The notes beneath the pieces were generated by a model. That model made no database searches. It was not told the origin of the DNA and was given only the letters and a program-made list of their open reading frames with translations. From positions 37,023 to 101,022 of the forward strand of contig JAUNJY010000008.1 in NCBI GenBank assembly GCA_030535455.1: a stretch of DNA of 64,000 bases, given 5' to 3'. This document shows positions 54,510 through 64,000 of this stretch, piece by piece (positions within the stretch are counted from its first letter, which is position 1; each line of letters begins with the position of its first letter). The stretch comes from a bacterium. Its GTDB lineage: Bacteria > Bacillota > Clostridia > Lachnospirales > Lachnospiraceae. The translations under genes were made by a program, and so were the position numbers.

Positions 54510-55850
54510 TTAGATTATTTCACAAAGTAATAAGTCATCTGTTATATTATCTTTTACTGTAACTTTTACAATCTCATTTGTATAATCGTGATCACTGATA
54601 ATTGCAAGCTTTAAATATCTTTCATTATGACCGATTTGGTATGTCACGCCATCGATTGTAACTTCTTCTTCAATTAGAACAAATTCTGTACGTCCCTTGA
54701 ATTCTTGTTGATATTCTTTACGCATTCTTTGTTCAACTTCGATTAATGCAGTACTTCTTGCATGCTTTTCTTGCTCATCGACTTGATTTTCCATTACTTC
54801 TGCGCGAGTACCCTTGCGTTTGCTGTACTTGAATACATGCATCTGAGCAAAATGAACTTTTTCTACAAATGCCTTTGTCGTATTAAATTCTTCTATTGTC
54901 TCGCCTGGAAATCCTACAATTACGTCTGTTGTAATCGCTGGAAGGTCAAACCATTTATGGATCAGCTCACATTTTTCATAAAACTCTTCCGCAGTATATC
55001 TACGATTCATACGTTTTAATGTTTCATTACAACCACTTTGCATACTTAAATGGAAATGTGGACAGAATTTCTTATTCTTTGATAATACATCGACAAATTC
55101 TTCTGTAATAATTCTTGGCTCTAAAGAACCTAAACGAATACGTTCTAATCCTTCGACTTCAGTCACAGCCATAATTAATTTAAGAAGGTTTACATCTTCC
55201 TCTAATTCAATTCCGTAAGAGGATAAATGAATTCCTGTTAAGACAACTTCTTTATATCCGGATTTCACAAGATTTGTTACTTCCGTAACAACATCATTTA
55301 ACGCACGGCTTCGTACACGGCCTCTTGTAAATGGAATAATACAATAAGAACAGAATTGGTTACATCCATCTTGCACTTTGATATATGCTCTTGTCTTTTC
55401 ACCTGCATTTGCGATAGAAAGATCTTCATATTCTCTTGCCTGGCTTAAATCAATCCATGCTTCATTATTGTTATTATCTTTATAATATTCCTCAAGGATA
55501 TCAATGATATTCTTCTTGTTATCATTTCCAATTACTAAATCAATCGCTTCATCAATTTCAAGTGCCTCTTTTGCTGCCTGAACATAACATCCAACCGCCA
55601 CAACAACGCTGTCTGGATTGTTTTTCTTTGCTTTGTGGAGCATTTGTCTTGATTTACGATCCGCAATATTTGTAACTGTACATGTATTGATTACATATAC
55701 ATCTGCTTTATCTGAAAATTCCTTTTCAACGAAACCAGCTGCTAAAAATAATTCTTTCATAGCATCTGTCTCATACGTATTTACTTTACAACCTAATGTT
55801 AAAAATGCAACGGACATATTCGCCTTTTCCTGCATATTCATTTTACCCAT
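54510..55850 (-). CDS. mtaB: tRNA t6A37 methylthiotransferase
   Basis: About 446 residues. MTTase domain with TLGCKVNTYETDA near 17-29, a second Cys in NTCTVTNIADRKSR and a third in VAVGCYVQ. Radical SAM CNQFCSYC near 165-172. C-terminal TRAM region. The TLGCKVN start distinguishes MtaB from MiaB and RimO. It makes ms2t6A37 in ANN-decoding tRNAs. The ATG at 55850 (MGKMNMQEK) is chosen for AAAGGA 6 nt upstream. The frame to 55880 lacks one. Confidence 0.9.
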   Translation of the reverse strand: MGKMNMQEKANMSVAFLTLGCKVNTYETDAMKELFLAAGFVEKEFSDKADVYVINTCTVTNIADRKSRQMLHKAKKNNPDSVVVAVGCYVQAAKEALEIDEAIDLVIGNDNKKNIIDILEEYYKDNNNNEAWIDLSQAREYEDLSIANAGEKTRAYIKVQDGCNQFCSYCIIPFTRGRVRSRALNDVVTEVTNLVKSGYKEVVLTGIHLSSYGIELEEDVNLLKLIMAVTEVEGLERIRLGSLEPRIITEEFVDVLSKNKKFCPHFHLSMQSGCNETLKRMNRRYTAEEFYEKCELIHKWFDLPAITTDVIVGFPGETIEEFNTTKAFVEKVHFAQMHVFKYSKRKGTRAEVMENQVDEQEKHARSTALIEVEQRMRKEYQQEFKGRTEFVLIEEEVTIDGVTYQIGHNERYLKLAIISDHDYTNEIVKVTVKDNITDDLLLCEII

Positions 55851-56031
55851 AATTAGTCCTTTCCATACCAAATTAAACATTTGTTCTCGTGTATATTAAC
55901 ATAACAGCGTAAATTATTAGTAATAATATACCACTTCAATTTCTTTTTTTATTATAATTTTACCTATTATGTACGTTTTTAGACCCTATTTCTTGACACA
56001 TTGCCACAGTCTTTTTTATCTATATTGTATA

Positions 56032-56060
56032 TTGACTTTCTAATTTTATAACGGTAGTAT
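56032..56060 (+). promoter_or_regulatory. Sigma-A promoter of the HPr-like gene
   Basis: -35 TTGACT (56032-56037), 17-bp spacer, -10 TAGTAT (56055-56060), about 31 bp upstream of the ATG. A second perfect -35 TTGACA lies at 55993 but lacks a convincing -10. Confidence 0.65.
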
Positions 56061-56091
56061 ATATCTATAAAATTAACAAGGAGGATTTCCT

Positions 56092-56322
56092 ATGAAAACA
56101 GTTAAAATCTCTTTAAATTCCATCGATAAAGTAAAATCATTCGTTAATATCGTAACAAAATATGAAACTGACTTTGATTTAGTAAGCGGCAGATATGTAA
56201 TTGATGCAAAATCCATTATGGGTATTTTCAGTTTAGATTTATCTAAACCAATCGATTTAAATATCCACAGCGAAGATCCAACAGAAATTCTTGAAACATT
56301 AAAACCATACATTGTAGAGTAA
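56092..56322 (+). CDS. HPr-like protein lacking the phosphorylatable histidine
   Basis: 76 residues of the HPr fold. DAKSIMGIFSLDL near 42-54 aligns with the Ser46 region of HPr (KSIMG). The phosphoenolpyruvate-accepting His15 and its HARP/HAR context are missing: the corresponding stretch reads DKVKSFVNIV. It therefore cannot act in the sugar phosphotransferase chain, but could still be phosphorylated on Ser or act as a regulatory cofactor, as Bacillus Crh does. Ideal AAGGAGG upstream, own promoter and terminator, plus strand against the local trend. Confidence 0.8.
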   Translation: MKTVKISLNSIDKVKSFVNIVTKYETDFDLVSGRYVIDAKSIMGIFSLDLSKPIDLNIHSEDPTEILETLKPYIVE

Positions 56323-56336
56323 ATCTCATATGTACC

Positions 56337-56369
56337 AAGGAGGATACAGAAAGTATCCTTCTTTTTTTG
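56337..56369 (+). terminator. Rho-independent terminator of the HPr-like gene
   Basis: AAGGAGGATAC and GTATCCTT(C) form a near-perfect stem with a 5-nt loop and a run of seven T. It starts 14 bp after the stop codon. Confidence 0.93.
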
Positions 56370-56437
56370 TACCCATTTTTAACTCATCAGATACAAATTA
56401 CCTCAGTCTTATATCTTTTAGGAAACTAAGGAAGGGC

Positions 56438-56645
56438 TTGGGAAACGTAGTTTCCCATTGGATTCAGAAACACGAAACCACGCTTTTGCGTTTCTGAACT
56501 AGTGCTTCTAGGTCTGCGTGGCAGACTTGCACGAGGAAGCACTAGTTGGCACCTTCAGTTCTTTTAAAGTCTTTTAAACCAGATGAAATCCCATTTCATC
56601 TGACGGCGACGGCACTTGCGGTGCCCGCCGTCCGGCGTCCGCCGT
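56438..56645. repeat. Cluster of five hairpins, GC-rich at the thiI end
   Basis: In order: GGGAAAC/GTTTCCC (56440-56456), TCAGAAAC/GTTTCTGA (56463-56497), ACTAGTGCTTC/GAAGCACTAGT (56498-56546) with inner GTCTGC/GCAGAC, the perfect CAGATGAAAT/ATTTCATCTG (56579-56601), and a very GC-rich block (56602-56645) built from repeats of GACGGC and GCCGTC with GGCAC/GTGCC inside. The block touches the thiI stop codon. Base composition is very unlike the surrounding AT-rich DNA. No coding sequence. Confidence 0.75.
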
Positions 56646-57824
56646 CTATTCGCAGATTACAACTTCTCTTGTTTCAAGAGCAGTATTTACTAATTCTTGA
56701 ATCTTTTCTTCAAGTTTGTATTCACTTCTTCTGATAGCATTTACATTTGGTTTTGTAACCGGATGTTTTGCAACAAAGATTGTACAACAGTCTTCGAAAG
56801 GTAAGATAGAAGTTTCATAAGTGTCGATCTTTTCAGAGATTGCAATGATGTCATTTTTATCAAATGCGATCAATGGACGGTAAACTGGCATAGTACATAC
56901 TTCATTTGTCGCATTTAAGCTTTGCATTGTCTGACTTGCTACCTGACCAATGCTTTCGCCTGTTATTAAACCTAAGCATCCGCTTTCTTTTGCGATAGTT
57001 TCAGAAATCTTCATCATATAACGTCTCATAATGATTGTTAATTCATCGTGTGGACATTGTTCGTAGATATATAACTGAATATCAGTAAAGTTGATGATAT
57101 TTAATTTGATAGGTCCTGTATATCTGGAAACGATCTTAGCTAAATCGATTACTTTTTGTTTTGCACGTTCACTAGTGTAAGGTGGTGCATGGAAGTAAGT
57201 TGCTTCAATTGTAACACCACGTTTTGCTACCATATAACCTGCAACTGGACTGTCGATACCACCGGAAAGTAATAACATTGCTTTACCGTTAGATCCTACT
57301 GGCATACCGCCTGGTCCTGGAATAATTGTAGAATAAATGTAAGCACGGCTTCTGACTTCGATATTGATATGAACATCAGGATTGTGAACATCTACTTTCA
57401 TGTTATCGAAGTTATCTAAAAGGAATGCACCCATTTCTCTACAGATCTCTGGGGAGTTTAATGGATAGCTTTTATTTGCTCTCTTAGCTTCTACTTTGAA
57501 TGTAAATTCTTCTGTTCCATGAACATTCTTTACATAGTCTGCAACTTCTTTTGTTAAGTTATCCCATTCTGAATTATCTACTAATCTTACTGGGCAGATT
57601 GCAGTAATACCGAATACACGGCTTAGTGCTTCGATTGTTTCTTCGTAATCGTAATCGCCTTCCACTTCAACGTAAATACGGCCTTGTTCTTTTGTTACTT
57701 CGAACTCACCATCCACGTCTTTTAATGCAAATCTGATTTGATCACATAATGCATTTTCAAAGATATATCTATTCTTTCCTTTGATACCAATTTCACCGTA
57801 CTTAATTAAAAACGCTCTAAACAT
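56646..57824 (-). CDS. thiI: tRNA 4-thiouridine synthetase ThiI
   Basis: 392 residues. N-terminal ferredoxin-like and THUMP domains (about 1-165), then a PP-loop ATPase with SGGIDSPVAGY near 186-196 and CCTIFVAKHP near 346. No C-terminal rhodanese domain, as in most Bacillota, so sulfur transfer relies on the separate cysteine desulfurase encoded upstream (34 bp apart). It makes s4U8 in tRNA and may serve thiamine synthesis. Confidence 0.94.
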   Translation of the reverse strand: MFRAFLIKYGEIGIKGKNRYIFENALCDQIRFALKDVDGEFEVTKEQGRIYVEVEGDYDYEETIEALSRVFGITAICPVRLVDNSEWDNLTKEVADYVKNVHGTEEFTFKVEAKRANKSYPLNSPEICREMGAFLLDNFDNMKVDVHNPDVHINIEVRSRAYIYSTIIPGPGGMPVGSNGKAMLLLSGGIDSPVAGYMVAKRGVTIEATYFHAPPYTSERAKQKVIDLAKIVSRYTGPIKLNIINFTDIQLYIYEQCPHDELTIIMRRYMMKISETIAKESGCLGLITGESIGQVASQTMQSLNATNEVCTMPVYRPLIAFDKNDIIAISEKIDTYETSILPFEDCCTIFVAKHPVTKPNVNAIRRSEYKLEEKIQELVNTALETREVVICE

Positions 57825-57857
57825 AACTTTCCTCCTATGATAAACTTGCTGTTTTGT

Positions 57858-59018
57858 CTACTTTCTTGTAAATCTTCTTAATTGAGGTAAGATGTCGTTT
57901 AATGCGCTAATCGCATATTCGATTTCTTCCATCGTTGTATTTACACTGAAACTAAAACGAAGTGTAGAATCTAATAATTCTTTTTTCACATGAATTGCTT
58001 TTAATGTTCCGCTGAGTGCAGGGTGGTTACTGGAACATGCTGAGCCGGAAGATACATAAATATTGTAATCTTCAAGTGCATGAAGCAGTACTTCACTTCG
58101 AACTCCGTCAAAACTTACGCTTACAACGTGAGGTGCGGTATTTTCCACGCCTAAATCAACGCCGTTTACTGTGACGCCTTCGATTTTCTTAACTCCATCA
58201 ATCAAGGCATTTTTTAATGTATATAAATGTGCAACCTTTTCACTATGGTTTTTATAGATTTCTTCAGCCGCAACTCCTAATCCTGCAATGCCTGGTACAT
58301 TTTCTGTTCCAGAACGCATTCCTTTTTGCTGGCCGCCACCATAAATGACTGGTTTTACTTTCACTTTGTCTTTCATATATAAGAAACCAATTCCTTTTGG
58401 TCCGTGGATCTTATGTCCGCTTACACTAAGTAAATCAATTCCCATACGTTTTGGATAGATTTGATACTTTCCATATGCTTGGATTGCATCTACATGAAAT
58501 ATAGTATCATTGTTTTTTTCTTTTATCAATTTGGATATTGTGGAAATATCCTGAACACTTCCCATTTCATTATTGACCATTATGATGGATACAAGGATTG
58601 TTTCCTTTGTAATTGCTTGTTTTAACTGTTCTAAATCAATAATGCCATTATGGTCAACTTCCAAAAATGTCACTTTATATCCTAATTCTTCTAAGAATAA
58701 AAGTGGGTTGTATACACTTGGATGCTCAATTCTTGTTGTAATGATATGGTTTCCTGCACGTTTATTAGCAAGTGCAGAACCAATAAGTGCAAAGTTGTTG
58801 GACTCCGTACCACCGGAAGTGAATACGATTTCCTTTGCATCTACTTTTAAAGTCTTCGCGATTTTCTCACGTGCTTCTCTAACGTACTTTTCAGCTTCTA
58901 CGCCTTTCATATGCATACTGGATGGATTTCCATAATCGATATCCATCGTCTTCATCATAATCTCTTTTACACTGTCAAAAGGTCTCGTTGTTGCTGCATT
59001 ATCTAAATATGCTCTCAT
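57858..59018 (-). CDS. Cysteine desulfurase (NifS/IscS type)
   Basis: 386 residues, PLP-dependent fold I. YLDNAATTRPF at the N-terminus, TSGGTESNN near 68, PLP lysine in SVSGHKIHGPKG near 201, and the persulfide Cys in SSGSACSSNHPA near 324. The SSGSACSS loop places it in the NifS-like group dedicated to a partner, here ThiI, as with NifZ-ThiI of Bacillus. It mobilises sulfur from cysteine. Confidence 0.93.
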   Translation of the reverse strand: MRAYLDNAATTRPFDSVKEIMMKTMDIDYGNPSSMHMKGVEAEKYVREAREKIAKTLKVDAKEIVFTSGGTESNNFALIGSALANKRAGNHIITTRIEHPSVYNPLLFLEELGYKVTFLEVDHNGIIDLEQLKQAITKETILVSIIMVNNEMGSVQDISTISKLIKEKNNDTIFHVDAIQAYGKYQIYPKRMGIDLLSVSGHKIHGPKGIGFLYMKDKVKVKPVIYGGGQQKGMRSGTENVPGIAGLGVAAEEIYKNHSEKVAHLYTLKNALIDGVKKIEGVTVNGVDLGVENTAPHVVSVSFDGVRSEVLLHALEDYNIYVSSGSACSSNHPALSGTLKAIHVKKELLDSTLRFSFSVNTTMEEIEYAISALNDILPQLRRFTRK

Positions 59019-59029
59019 TTAACTTCTCC

Positions 59030-59773
59030 TTAAATACTATCCAGTTCAAACATTAGGATTGAAAGAATTGTAAAACCTGCTGTTTCAGTTCTTAAAATAC
59101 GTTTTCCTAATGTAATTACTTCCCCGCCGATTTCCTTAACTGCTTCAATCTCTGCATCATCAAATCCACCTTCTGGACCAATGAAGATACCGATTGATTT
59201 GGTGTCACTTGCATTTTTAACAAGTTCACGACTTTTATTCATTCCATCTGCATTTTCATATGGAAATAGCTTCAAATCGAAGTCTCTTGCATATGCCAAT
59301 GCTTCTTTATAACTCATAACAGTGTGAACGGATGGTATAACACCGCGTTTTGACTGTTTTGCAGCACTTTCTGCAATTGCTTGCCAGCGCTCTAATTTTT
59401 TCTTTTCTTTTTTCTTATCTTCAATTTTTACGATGGAACGTTTCATAGCAACCGGAATTACTTCATACACCCCTAATTCTACGGCTTTCTGAATGATCAG
59501 CTCCATTTTATCGCTTTTCGGCAGCCCTTGAAACAGGTAAATCTTAGTCTTTAGTTCTGTCTCACAAGGTTTCTTTTCTATTATATCTAAAATGATTTCT
59601 TTCTCTTGAAACTCATTAATCTTGCAAAGGTAATTTGTGTCTTCGCAGTCACAAACCATAAGTTCTTCCTCATGTTTCATACGAAGTACATTTTTAATAT
59701 GATTCACATCTGTTCCAATGATGGTAATGTGATTTTCCTCGATCTGAGATGCATTTACATAAAAAAGGTTCAT
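59030..59773 (-). CDS. rsmE: 16S rRNA m3U1498 methyltransferase
   Basis: About 247 residues, SPOUT fold. C-terminal knot motifs IFIGPEGGFDDAEIE near 188-202 and LGKRILRTETA near 217-227 are diagnostic. The N-terminal PUA-like domain begins MNLFYVN. Start at 59773 chosen for GGAGG 6 nt upstream. The frame to 59794 would start inside that site. Follows prmA and precedes the cysteine desulfurase by 11 bp. Confidence 0.93.
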   Translation of the reverse strand: MNLFYVNASQIEENHITIIGTDVNHIKNVLRMKHEEELMVCDCEDTNYLCKINEFQEKEIILDIIEKKPCETELKTKIYLFQGLPKSDKMELIIQKAVELGVYEVIPVAMKRSIVKIEDKKKEKKKLERWQAIAESAAKQSKRGVIPSVHTVMSYKEALAYARDFDLKLFPYENADGMNKSRELVKNASDTKSIGIFIGPEGGFDDAEIEAVKEIGGEVITLGKRILRTETAGFTILSILMFELDSI

Positions 59774-60155
59774 GCAATTCCTCCATACACACATTTATAT
59801 TTAATACAACGTGCCTTCGACACTTTGTAATTTTTTCTATTGTTCGCGTAACATAACAATAGAACGTACGCAAAGCATACGCTCTATTCTTTGGTTAAAG
59901 TCAATGTGTATATATTATCATCGAATATTTAAATTGTCAAACAAACTCGATATATAATATATTGGAACGATTGAAATATTACTGGTGAATTTGGCAAACA
60001 ACATCAAAACTGTATTTTTACAGTTTTTAATGAAAAATTTTGCTCAAGCGTATGATCAATCTACTAGATAGCTTCGTCAGCCCCAACTCAAATCTACTCT
60101 CCGGTCCTCACTGGTGTTTCGTTTTTGTTAAGTCAATCTCCAGTCTCGTTTAAAT
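59774..60155. other. Intergenic region with small hairpins
   Basis: 380 bp upstream of rsmE. CTATTGTT/AACAATAG (59838-59863) is followed by a hairpin at 59862-59886 whose arms pair completely only on the minus strand, through G-U pairs, which suggests RNA function on that strand. Two related stretches (TGGTGTTTCGTTTTTGT near 60111 and TGGTTTTTCGCTTTTGT near 60162) lead into the long palindrome. No gene is seen. Confidence 0.5.
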
Positions 60156-60392
60156 CCAAGCTGGTTTTTCGCTTTTGTGAAGCTAGTCTTTTATAGAAGG
60201 TATCTCGATACCTTCTAATCTGGGTGTCGCACCGTAATTGTAAATTCAGGTTTACATTAAAATATTCAAAGTCTAAATGAAATAAATGGAGGTTTCTAGC
60301 AACACTAACTTGTTACGAAATCCCCCATTTATTTATCGTAATACTACAGATATTTTAATGTAAACCGCTTCACAACCTCCGCTGCGACAGCC
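60156..60392. repeat. Giant palindromic intergenic element, copy 2
   Basis: Starts with CCAAGC and GAAGCTAGTCTTTTA like copy 1, then AGAAGGTAT/ATACCTTCT (60195-60216). Outer arms GGGTGTCGCA (60222-60231) and TGCGACAGCC (60383-60392) pair with one mismatch. A perfect 17-bp pair GGTTTACATTAAAATAT (60249-60265) with ATATTTTAATGTAAACC (60350-60366) is nested inside, then AAATAAATGG pairs with CCATTTATTT. The deepest part of copy 1 is missing. It ends 3 bp from the prmA stop codon. Confidence 0.8.
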
Positions 60393-60395
60393 TCA

Positions 60396-61358
60396 CTACA
60401 TAGGTTTACGAGCGATTAAGCAGTTCCAGTCTTTCATGCTGCGTTCTTCTACCATTTCGAAGCCATTTCTAATAAGTGCTTCTTTTACTTCTTCCTTCTT
60501 CATATCAATGATACCGGAAGTGATGAAGATACCGCCTGGGATTAAGTGTTTTCCTACTTCAGCAGAAAGAGGAATGATAACGTCTGCTAAGATATTTGCT
60601 ACCACTACATCGTAACACTCAATTCCTACTTCTTGTTGGATTGCTTCATCTTCGATGATATTTCCTGCGATTACTTTGTACTTATTCATATCGATATTGT
60701 TGAAACCTGCATTTTCTAATGTTGCAGTTACTGCAGCTGGATCAATATCGATTGCAAATGCTTCTTTTGCTCCAAGTAATAAACCGATGATGGATAAGAT
60801 ACCACTACCACAACCAACATCAAGTAATCTTGTATTTTCATTTACATATTCTCTTACGGCACGAATACATAATTTTGTTGTTTCATGAGTTCCTGTACCA
60901 AATGCAATACCTGGATCGATTTCAACTACTAAATCATCTTCTTTTGCATCATTTAAAGTTTCCCATGTTGGTTTGATCATAATGTGATCATCTGCTCTAA
61001 ATGGCTTCCAGAATTCTTTCCAGTTGTTGATCCAATCAATATCTTCTGTTTCGTCTTTTTCAATTGTCATAGCTTCGCCGATGTCTACGAATTGCTTTAA
61101 TTCTTCTAAACCAGCTTTTACTTTTTCAATCAATTCTGTACCGTCTTCTTCTGGATCACGGTAGAAACGAACTGTTGCGATATGATCATCGAATTCAGGA
61201 TCTGGTAAGATGTCAACAAACATCTGTGCCTTTTCTTCTGCTGTTAATGGTTGTTTATCTTCAATTTCGATACCTTCTACGCCAAGTTCATCTAACATAT
61301 AACTGATTAAGTCAATTGCTTCTGTAGTCGTCTTAAGTGTGTATTTTGTCCACTTCAT
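60396..61358 (-). CDS. prmA: Ribosomal protein L11 methyltransferase
   Basis: 320 residues. An N-terminal L11-recognition domain (MKWTKYTLKTTTEAIDLIS) is joined to a methyltransferase domain with LLDVGCGSGILSI near 178-190 and VVANILADVI near 245 (the NILA substrate loop). GTHETT near 157 is diagnostic of PrmA. It trimethylates L11. Upstream on the strand are dnaK and dnaJ, the standard clostridial order. Confidence 0.94.
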   Translation of the reverse strand: MKWTKYTLKTTTEAIDLISYMLDELGVEGIEIEDKQPLTAEEKAQMFVDILPDPEFDDHIATVRFYRDPEEDGTELIEKVKAGLEELKQFVDIGEAMTIEKDETEDIDWINNWKEFWKPFRADDHIMIKPTWETLNDAKEDDLVVEIDPGIAFGTGTHETTKLCIRAVREYVNENTRLLDVGCGSGILSIIGLLLGAKEAFAIDIDPAAVTATLENAGFNNIDMNKYKVIAGNIIEDEAIQQEVGIECYDVVVANILADVIIPLSAEVGKHLIPGGIFITSGIIDMKKEEVKEALIRNGFEMVEERSMKDWNCLIARKPM

Positions 61359-61709
61359 TGTTGTTCTCCTTTATAGTAAGACTTAAGTCTTATAACTATA
61401 TTTATTGTATTTCTTCTCACCCATTATACCCTATTTTTATACATTTTCAATATTTTTCATATTGAAATGCGTTGCATTTGACACTTTATATGATGTTGTT
61501 AGTCGTATTTAGAAGGTTTTTGTATTAAGTAAGAGGGGGCACGGTACTGGAAAGCCCTTCTTATTGTGAAATATAATGAGCAATTGTGTCTTTTTAGGCA
61601 AATACGGAATTCACAGGTCCATTTGCCCAATCTACAATGTGGATAGTCCTTGGAAACCTGGTGTCAGATTTAAATCGTCTTTTAGGTATTTACTTCCCAA
61701 AAGACGAAA
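61359..61709. other. Intergenic region between prmA and dnaJ
   Basis: 350 bp holding GGCAAAT/ATTTGCC (61590-61628) and CGTCTTTT/AAAAGACG (61676-61706) hairpins, the second next to the dnaJ terminator. No open frame with a ribosome binding site. Confidence 0.5.
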
Positions 61710-61746
61710 AAAAGGCTAGGCACACATACCACGAGCCTAGCCTTTT
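61710..61746 (-). terminator. Rho-independent terminator of dnaJ
   Basis: AAAAGGCTAGG(C) and (G)CCTAGCCTTTT form a perfect stem with a run of seven T on the minus strand, 30 bp past the dnaJ stop codon. Confidence 0.92.
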
Positions 61747-61776
61747 CGTTTTATTCAAAAGAAGCGTCCTCGCCTC

Positions 61777-62916
61777 CTATTTATTAAAGAAACCTTTTTT
61801 CTTTTTCTTATGCTCTTCTTCTGTTGAAGTTGCTGCAACTCCACCAGTCATAGCTTCATTGAATTGTTCAAGTAATTCTTTTTGTTCTGCAGTCAATCTA
61901 GTAGGTACACTAACCACTAATGTAACGATATGGTCACCACGAACATTTTTGTTACGTAATGTTGGTACACCTTTTCCTCTTAAACGAACCTTAGTATCCG
62001 TTTGAGTTCCTGGATTTACTGTATAGATTACTTCACCATCAATTGTCTTAACCTTAATATCACCACCAAGTGCTGCTGTAGCAAAGGAAATAGACTGTGT
62101 AGAGTAAATCGTAGTATCTTGACGTACAAAGTTTGGATGTCTGCTTACGATTACTTCTACTAATAAGTCACCTTGAGGGCCGCCATTTATACCTGGCTCG
62201 CCTTTTCCTTGAATACGGATGCTTTGGCCATCATCAATACCTGCTGGAATAGATACTGCAATTTTCTTTCTTCTTGTAACATAACCTGCACCATGACAAT
62301 CTGTACATTTGTCTTTGATGATTTTACCTGTTCCATGACAGTCAGGACATGGCTGCACGCTTTGTGTCATACCGAAGAATGATTGTTGCGTATAAACTAC
62401 TTGGCCTTTACCATTACATTTTGAACATGTTTGTGCAGAAGAACCAGGTTTTGCGCCTGTTCCATGACAAGTATCACAAGATTCTTTTAGATTTAAATCA
62501 AGTTCCTTGTCTACACCAAAACAAGCTTCTTCAAATGTAATACGAACGCTGGTACGAACGTTAGCGCCTTTCATTGGACCATTGTTTGCTCTACGGCTGC
62601 TTCTGCCGCCGCCAAATAGATCTCCAAAGATATCTCCCATATCCATGCCGTTAAAGTCAAAGCCGCCAGCTCCGCCAGCTCCACCGCCTTCAAATGCTGC
62701 GTGACCAAATTGATCATATTGTCTACGTTTATCTGCATCACTTAGTACTGCATAAGCTTCACTTGCTTCCTTAAACTTAGTTTCAGCTTCTTTATCGCCT
62801 GGATTGGCGTCTGGATGATATTTTTTGGCTAATACTCTATATGCCTTTTTGATTTCTGCGTCCGTAGCAGTTTTTGATATACCAAGGACTTCATAATAAT
62901 CACGTTTTTCTGCCAT
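61777..62916 (-). CDS. dnaJ: Chaperone DnaJ (type I)
   Basis: 379 residues. J domain (about 1-70) with YHPDANPG near 33, a Gly/Phe-rich stretch (about 75-105), four zinc-finger repeats ([32 protein letters not shown]) at about 143-210, and a C-terminal client domain with a Lys-rich tail. It delivers clients to DnaK and stimulates its ATPase. Start at the ATG 62916 ([12 protein letters not shown]), with AAAGGTG upstream. The in-frame GTG at 62925 is less likely. Confidence 0.95.
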   Translation of the reverse strand: MAEKRDYYEVLGISKTATDAEIKKAYRVLAKKYHPDANPGDKEAETKFKEASEAYAVLSDADKRRQYDQFGHAAFEGGGAGGAGGFDFNGMDMGDIFGDLFGGGRSSRRANNGPMKGANVRTSVRITFEEACFGVDKELDLNLKESCDTCHGTGAKPGSSAQTCSKCNGKGQVVYTQQSFFGMTQSVQPCPDCHGTGKIIKDKCTDCHGAGYVTRRKKIAVSIPAGIDDGQSIRIQGKGEPGINGGPQGDLLVEVIVSRHPNFVRQDTTIYSTQSISFATAALGGDIKVKTIDGEVIYTVNPGTQTDTKVRLRGKGVPTLRNKNVRGDHIVTLVVSVPTRLTAEQKELLEQFNEAMTGGVAATSTEEEHKKKKKGFFNK

Positions 62917-63050
62917 ATCCTTCACCTTTCATTACCTGTCTATATGCCTATTAAAAGATAGGCTATCTTTATCAGACAGCCTACCTTTTGTTATCTTGTT
63001 ATTCACAAGCTTTATATTAACGAATGTTACATTATTCGTCAAGATTTTTC

Positions 63051-64000
<950 letters not shown>

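Noticed and set aside
62917-63050. CIRCE heat-shock operator between dnaK and dnaJ
   Set aside because: The inverted TTAGCACTC/GAGTGCTAA motif is not present. If it exists it should lie upstream of dnaK or grpE, outside the window.

Overview
The window reads as a chromosomal segment of an AT-rich, endospore-forming member of the Bacillota, most likely a Lachnospiraceae-type Clostridium. Supporting signs are the sporulation sigma factor SigK, IreB, RNase J, a BMP-type nucleoside ABC importer, an NfnAB-like flavoprotein pair, a DUF5688 protein, strong GGAGG ribosome binding sites and U-tailed hairpin terminators. Nearly every gene is on the minus strand. I see no rRNA, tRNA, CRISPR array, prophage or intact insertion sequence. 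The species assignment is inferred from gene content only.

Layout, left to right. 1-3913: a Wadjet/MukBEF-like defence operon jetA-jetB-jetC, with jetC running off the left edge (jetD would lie outside). 4096-11328: a tiny membrane protein, a DUF5688 protein, a polytopic membrane protein with a GGDEF/EAL protein, the NfnAB-like pair and a CYTH phosphatase-like protein. 11403-27559: a complete type IV pilus locus transcribed as pilB-pilT-pilC-pilA-pilD-pilMN(fusion)-pilO, then four minor pilins and a 1235-residue exported protein. 27780-38281: a peroxiredoxin, two adjacent CobW/G3E GTPases (one with a large His/Cys metal-binding repeat), an Xaa-Pro aminopeptidase, an FtsX-type ABC exporter, a CAP-domain lipoprotein and sigK. 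38385-47468: an S51 peptidase, lysA, and a nucleoside uptake and salvage operon (nupN-O-P-Q-tdk) with udk upstream. 47564-59773: mostly RNA-modification and housekeeping genes (isochorismatase-like hydrolase, U32 protein, trmR-like, RNase J, fur-like regulator, yqgF, ireB, mtaB, an HPr-like protein, thiI, cysteine desulfurase, rsmE). 60396-64000: prmA, dnaJ and the 3' part of dnaK, the usual dnaK-dnaJ-prmA-rsmE-type order.

The most unusual material is in the intergenic regions. (1) An element of about 150 nt occurs three times (twice in tandem at 35836-36170, once at 46627-46792), with fixed single-strand blocks and stems that differ in sequence but stay paired. It reads as a structured RNA on the minus strand upstream of transporter operons. 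(2) Very long palindromes at 4310-4668 and 60156-60392 are homologous, with compensatory changes in their arms. A third hairpin at 50352-50456 shares the apex of the first. (3) A 155-bp unit with three hairpins is repeated three times, starting 2 bp after the pepP stop codon. (4) A perfect dyad at the sigK start appears to sequester its ribosome binding site, and this SigK has no pro-sequence. (5) A 17-bp palindrome overlaps the likely transcription start of the His-rich metallochaperone gene.

Starts were moved inward from the longest open frame where a ribosome binding site clearly favoured an internal ATG or GTG.
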